A DNA stretch of 64,000 nucleotides, taken from positions 263,823 through 327,822 of the forward strand of contig ONFF01000001.1 of NCBI GenBank assembly GCA_900317055.1, given 5' to 3'. This document shows positions 60,891 to 64,000 of the stretch, in pieces. The notes under the pieces are model-generated. The model was not told where the DNA came from. It searched no databases and worked only from the letters and a program-made list of their open reading frames with translations. The translations under genes and the position numbers were made by a program. The stretch is from an uncultured Bacteroidales bacterium (GTDB taxonomy: Bacteria > Bacteroidota > Bacteroidia > Bacteroidales > F082). Every line of letters begins with the position of its first letter. The first letter of the stretch is position 1.

Positions 60891-63211
60891 TCTCTGTATC
60901 TTATGGTTACGGTTTCGTTCTTGCCCAAATCAAACCACACCAAATAGCCTTCATCTACCTTGCGGAAATCAATGATTTTGCCTTCCACCACGATGGGCTT
61001 GGTGCAAAGTAGGGTCAGGCCTTTTATGGCTTCGTTGGAGTTGGTCAATTGTATGGTCTTGTTGTCGATAATCAGGTACTCGATGCTGTTGAGTTTCTCG
61101 TAATAGCTGATGTATTGTTCGATGGTAGTGGGTAGGATTTTCTTCTCGTCGCGGAAGTGGGCGAGTTGGCTCAGTGCGAAGTTGAAGCCAGGCATGGCAA
61201 CGGCAGTACCGTTTTCGTTGTACTGCCAGAAGGCGCGATAAGGATTACTCCAGGCTGGATAGACATGTGTGATAAACACATTGTGTTGGTCCACAAGACG
61301 CTGTAGGCGGATGCTGTCGAAGTAGTAATACCATTCGCGGTCTTCGTTCACCTCCAATGTTGAGGGCGTCGACCACAGCAGGAAGTCTTTGTCGCCATTG
61401 GGCAATGTGGTGATTTGGCGGTTGGGCAGGGCATCGCCGAAGCCGTCGAAAGGCTGTACAAAATGACCGTCAAAGTTATGGCTTTCCATGCGGTTCTCCT
61501 CGTAGTAGGCGTTCCATAGATAGCGCACGCCGTTCTTTTTCCAAAGCTCGGCGGCATATTGTGGCGAATCGGGTAGCAGGCCGTCGCAAACCAAGTCCTC
61601 GCGGTTCTTGTCGGGGCCGTTGTTGTAGCCGTGGTCAATCCAACTCTTGGTGTCGAATTGCCTTCTCATGAAGCGCATGGCCTTGGGGAACTCGCTAGGG
61701 ATGGTGGTGTAGACTTCGGGCGAATGCAAACAGATTTCAAAACCTTCTTTCTTAATGGTTTTCAGCAGTTTATAAAACTCTTTATCCGTCTTGATGGAAG
61801 CTACTAGTCCTTTGAAAAGTCCGTTGCTGGTCTTTTCGTTGGTCACATTGTCGGGATTCCAATAGAACACGCTTTTCGTGACAGGGATATTGAAGTAGCA
61901 GAAACCACCGATGGCATCTTCCGGTTTGGTAATGTTTTCATTTCCAAAGAGTACGGCGCGATGGGTTCTTAAATCCGTCCAGTCGGCATGTTCGGTGAAG
62001 ATGAAGGCCGATTGGTAGCCGTCCCAGACGGGCATGAGGCGAGGAAGGTCGTCGGGAGCCTTTGAAAAGATATTGAATTCGCCTGTCAGCACCTCACCGG
62101 CTTTGACGTTACGGTAGGAAATGTCCTCGAAATAGTCGCTTGTGTCGCTACGCATTGGGTAATGCAACAAAGGATGGTCGCGCCAGTAGTCGATGTTGAA
62201 ACAAGCAGTACGGTTCTCTACATCCAATTGCAGTGACGAGATATCAGTGTTGTGATATGTGCTGAATCCGATGTTGCCGTATTTTATTGAAAATCCTTCA
62301 CGATCAAGATAATAGGTAGGCTGTAGGTTAAGACTGTCGATATGCTGGTTACGGCGGTAAGCAGTAATATCACCTTTCTCAGGCAGAGAAAGAACAAAAG
62401 CCAATCGTAGCAATTTGACATCTTCCTTGAATCGTGTTTTTGTCGTGATTTTTCGGCCGAAACGGGGTTGGTAATCCCATCGGTCTTTCAGTTTATAGGA
62501 TTTATCCCAAATAATGTCCCGTTGGATGTCGATTTCCGCAATGGATGGGTCATTGATGGTGTCGCCATCAGCATTGATATATTCAACGACAGGCTTTAAA
62601 TCATACCAGTAATCGTATTGCAATTCAAAATATAGTGTATCATTTTTGGTTAATGAAGCAGGCTCTCGTTCTATTTCAGGCTGATAGCTTGGTAAAGCAT
62701 CGGCTTTGACTTTCAATTGTGCGTCATCAAAATACAGCCTTTCTTTCGCTTTATTCCAAACATAGACCTTAATCTCACTGCCTTGCGTATAACTGGCGGG
62801 GAAATTGAGGTCAAGCTGCACTTGCGACCATTCAGCCGTGTCGTTTAAATAATCTGAAAGTGGATAGGCGGCCCAATAGCGGTTGCGGATGGTGTCGTCG
62901 ATGCTCACCACGATGTCGGCTTGGGTGTTGGCGTCGGCCTTAAACATGAAGTCGTATTTGCAGTTGACATTCTGGTTGGGGAAATCCTTGCCAGCGTTAA
63001 TGCCGAAGCCCAAACCATATTCGTGCAAAGAGTCGCAGATAGAGACGTAATTCTCTTCCGTTGTGCTGCTGTCGGCCACGATATGAAGGTTGAACCAAGG
63101 CACATTCCACTCCTGACGGTTCTCGAAGTCATTGGTATATACCTGTGCCTTGGCCAAAAAGGCGGCAAATATGGCCGCACAAAACAGTATGATTCTGGGG
63201 TAAAACCTCAT
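60887..63211 (-). CDS. Large secreted protein with a deacetylase-like C-terminal half
   Basis: 774 residues. Signal peptide (IILFCAAIFAAFLAKAQ). The N-terminal 180 residues look like a beta-sandwich (FKADANTQADIVVSIDDT). From about 420, AFIFTEHADW, EICLHSPEVY and SWIDHGYNNGPD resemble the metal and catalytic motifs of polysaccharide deacetylase-like folds, but the canonical HxxxH is not seen, so catalysis is uncertain. No T9SS domain. ATG at 63211 is selected for the signal peptide; the first TTG-initiated reading lacks one. Confidence 0.68.
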   Translation of the reverse strand: MRFYPRIILFCAAIFAAFLAKAQVYTNDFENRQEWNVPWFNLHIVADSSTTEENYVSICDSLHEYGLGFGINAGKDFPNQNVNCKYDFMFKADANTQADIVVSIDDTIRNRYWAAYPLSDYLNDTAEWSQVQLDLNFPASYTQGSEIKVYVWNKAKERLYFDDAQLKVKADALPSYQPEIEREPASLTKNDTLYFELQYDYWYDLKPVVEYINADGDTINDPSIAEIDIQRDIIWDKSYKLKDRWDYQPRFGRKITTKTRFKEDVKLLRLAFVLSLPEKGDITAYRRNQHIDSLNLQPTYYLDREGFSIKYGNIGFSTYHNTDISSLQLDVENRTACFNIDYWRDHPLLHYPMRSDTSDYFEDISYRNVKAGEVLTGEFNIFSKAPDDLPRLMPVWDGYQSAFIFTEHADWTDLRTHRAVLFGNENITKPEDAIGGFCYFNIPVTKSVFYWNPDNVTNEKTSNGLFKGLVASIKTDKEFYKLLKTIKKEGFEICLHSPEVYTTIPSEFPKAMRFMRRQFDTKSWIDHGYNNGPDKNREDLVCDGLLPDSPQYAAELWKKNGVRYLWNAYYEENRMESHNFDGHFVQPFDGFGDALPNRQITTLPNGDKDFLLWSTPSTLEVNEDREWYYYFDSIRLQRLVDQHNVFITHVYPAWSNPYRAFWQYNENGTAVAMPGFNFALSQLAHFRDEKKILPTTIEQYISYYEKLNSIEYLIIDNKTIQLTNSNEAIKGLTLLCTKPIVVEGKIIDFRKVDEGYLVWFDLGKNETVTIRYRE

Positions 63212-63228
63212 CAATGTCTTATTTTCGG

Positions 63229-63236
63229 CAAAAATA
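63229..63236 (-). promoter_or_regulatory. -7 element for the large secreted protein gene
   Basis: TATTTTTG on the minus strand, 18 nt before the ATG at 63211. Confidence 0.5.
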
Positions 63237-63535
63237 GTGTTTTTTTGTGCTGAATCAAGCTCGCTTTCGGCAAAAAACTCTTGGTTCCATAATATATAAA
63301 TAAGGTGTACCTCAAAAACAGTCTTGAAAACAATTTTGGCAGGCAATGTAAAAAGTCACCCTTTTACCTCAAAAACATGTAAATTTTCCAAAGAACCTTG
63401 GCCAAAATATGCATCTTTGGGTTGAAAAAGAAGGTTTCGCGCCCTGAATCTCATGATTTTTTGAAAAATTTGTTGTTTCTAAATATTTGATAATCAGTAT
63501 AATATAAAAAAGTTTCAAAAAAACGAAAAAAAGTG
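63237..63535. other. AT-rich gene-free region upstream of the rRNA promoter
   Basis: Almost 300 nt with no reading frame of note. The motif ACCTCAAAAACA occurs twice (near 63308 and 63366), and the 100 nt before the rRNA promoter are very AT rich, as expected of UP elements. No Rho-independent terminator or tRNA was seen. Confidence 0.5.
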
Positions 63536-63565
63536 TTGCGCGTAATGAAAAAAGCTGTACTTTTG
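63536..63565 (+). promoter_or_regulatory. rRNA operon promoter
   Basis: TTG at 63536-63538 and TACTTTTG at 63558-63565, spacer 19 nt: perfect consensus, preceded by an AT-rich tract. Confidence 0.85.
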
Positions 63566-63571
63566 CACCCG

Positions 63572-63754
63572 CTAAACGAGAGAGGGGAAAGCAAGATTAT
63601 GGAAGATGTTTGGCACAGTTCTTTGAAAGCTTGAGGCCAGCACAAGAAAACGGTCCGCATCCGTCGAGCAGACGGTAGGCGGACACGGGAAAAGGAACAC
63701 AAGAGAACGAAGGCGGAACCCGAGATTCAGAATAGAAACAAGAAGTACAATACT
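63572..63754 (+). other. rRNA operon leader
   Basis: About 180 nt between the rRNA promoter and 16S. Includes an anti-termination-like TTCTTTGAAAG (63610-63630 region) and a compact nested hairpin around CCGTC-GAGCA-GACGG (63661-63675) with outer TCCGC/GCGGA arms. Likely takes part in processing or antitermination. Confidence 0.6.
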
Positions 63755-64000
63755 ACAACGAAGAGTTTGATCCTGGCTCAGGATGAACGCTAGCGGCAGG
63801 CCTAATACATGCAAGTCGAACGGTAAGATCCCTTTCGGGGGATCGAGAGTGGCGGACGGGTGCGTAACGCGTATGCAACCAACCCCCCTCGCCGGGATAG
63901 CCGGTGGAAACGCCGGATAATACCGGATGCGCCGTGGGGGAGACATCTTCCCTTCGGCAAGGCGGAGACGCGGAGGGGGACGGGCATGCGTCCCATTAGA
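63755..64000 (+). rRNA. rrs: 16S ribosomal RNA, 5' part (runs off the window)
   Basis: AAGAGTTTGATCCTGGCTCAG at 63761 and the following GATGAACGCTAGCGGCAGGC identify the 5' end of 16S. The latter is the Bacteroidota version. 246 nt are visible, covering V1 and part of V2 with GC-rich hairpins, and the gene continues past the right edge. 23S and 5S would follow outside. Confidence 0.97.

Overview
The window is a chromosomal segment of a member of the Bacteroidota, most likely order Bacteroidales. Four signals support this: promoters of the TTG-N19-TAnnTTTG type sit 10-75 nt in front of many genes; five secreted proteins end in type IX secretion (T9SS) sorting domains (YPNP...G-Y...KIV type); the 16S rRNA gene beginning near 63755 carries the GATGAACGCTAGCGGCAGGC start typical of the phylum; and Shine-Dalgarno sequences are essentially absent. 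No species can be named from the sequence alone.

Layout. 1-2.8 kb: tail of an unknown gene and a TonB-dependent-receptor-like outer membrane barrel. 2.9-6.9 kb: a type II fatty acid synthesis operon (fabH-fabF-fabZ-acpP-fabG) without an enoyl reductase. 6.9-14.6 kb, mostly housekeeping: membrane LytTR regulator, recX coupled to a PTS-IIC-like permease, a lipoprotein nicotinamidase, a YgiQ radical SAM protein, a YitT membrane protein and peptidase T. 14.6-21.6 kb: an envelope/glycan block with DUF2079, two GT39-like GT-C enzymes, a membrane-tethered PHP protein and a GT4 glycosyltransferase. 21.7-27.6 kb: a suf Fe-S operon, sufB-[GT39-like]-sufC-sufD-sufS, with a glycosyltransferase embedded and a repeat array inside sufS. 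27.6-33.1 kb: two small membrane proteins, hutH, hisS and a beta-CASP nuclease. 33.2-41.0 kb: two tandem gingipain-like C25 proteases and hydE; a leftover copy of the hydE 3' end between the proteases records the duplication. 41.1-45.8 kb: secreted esterase, orphan MNT nucleotidyltransferase, a structured-RNA candidate, a T9SS cargo protein and an AAA/DUF4143 gene bracketed by palindromes. 46-49.8 kb: etfB-etfA-acyl-CoA dehydrogenase. 49.8-53.3 kb: tandem T9SS subtilases. 53.4-63.2 kb: a secreted SH3-like protein, YhcC radical SAM, an MbnP/MauG-type pair, an Smr protein, a small lipoprotein, tRNA-Arg(CCG), a second YitT, purN and a large secreted deacetylase-like protein. 63.5-64.0 kb: rRNA promoter, leader and the 5' part of 16S rRNA.

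Between the genes lie several repeat classes that ordinary annotation would miss. (i) Six arrays with a 7-nt (one about 8-nt) period whose heptamer differs at each locus, one of them translated inside sufS. (ii) A hairpin repeat with GTAGGGCTGTC arms, three copies. (iii) A two-hairpin cruciform-like repeat with CCGTCAT/ATGACGG ends, two copies. (iv) A near-perfect 41-bp palindrome flanking the AAA/DUF4143 gene on both sides, its upstream copy covering the promoter. These repeats and the palindrome-flanked ATPase-nuclease-like gene are the most novel-looking content. Computed database searches were not possible; family names rest on motifs read directly in the translations.
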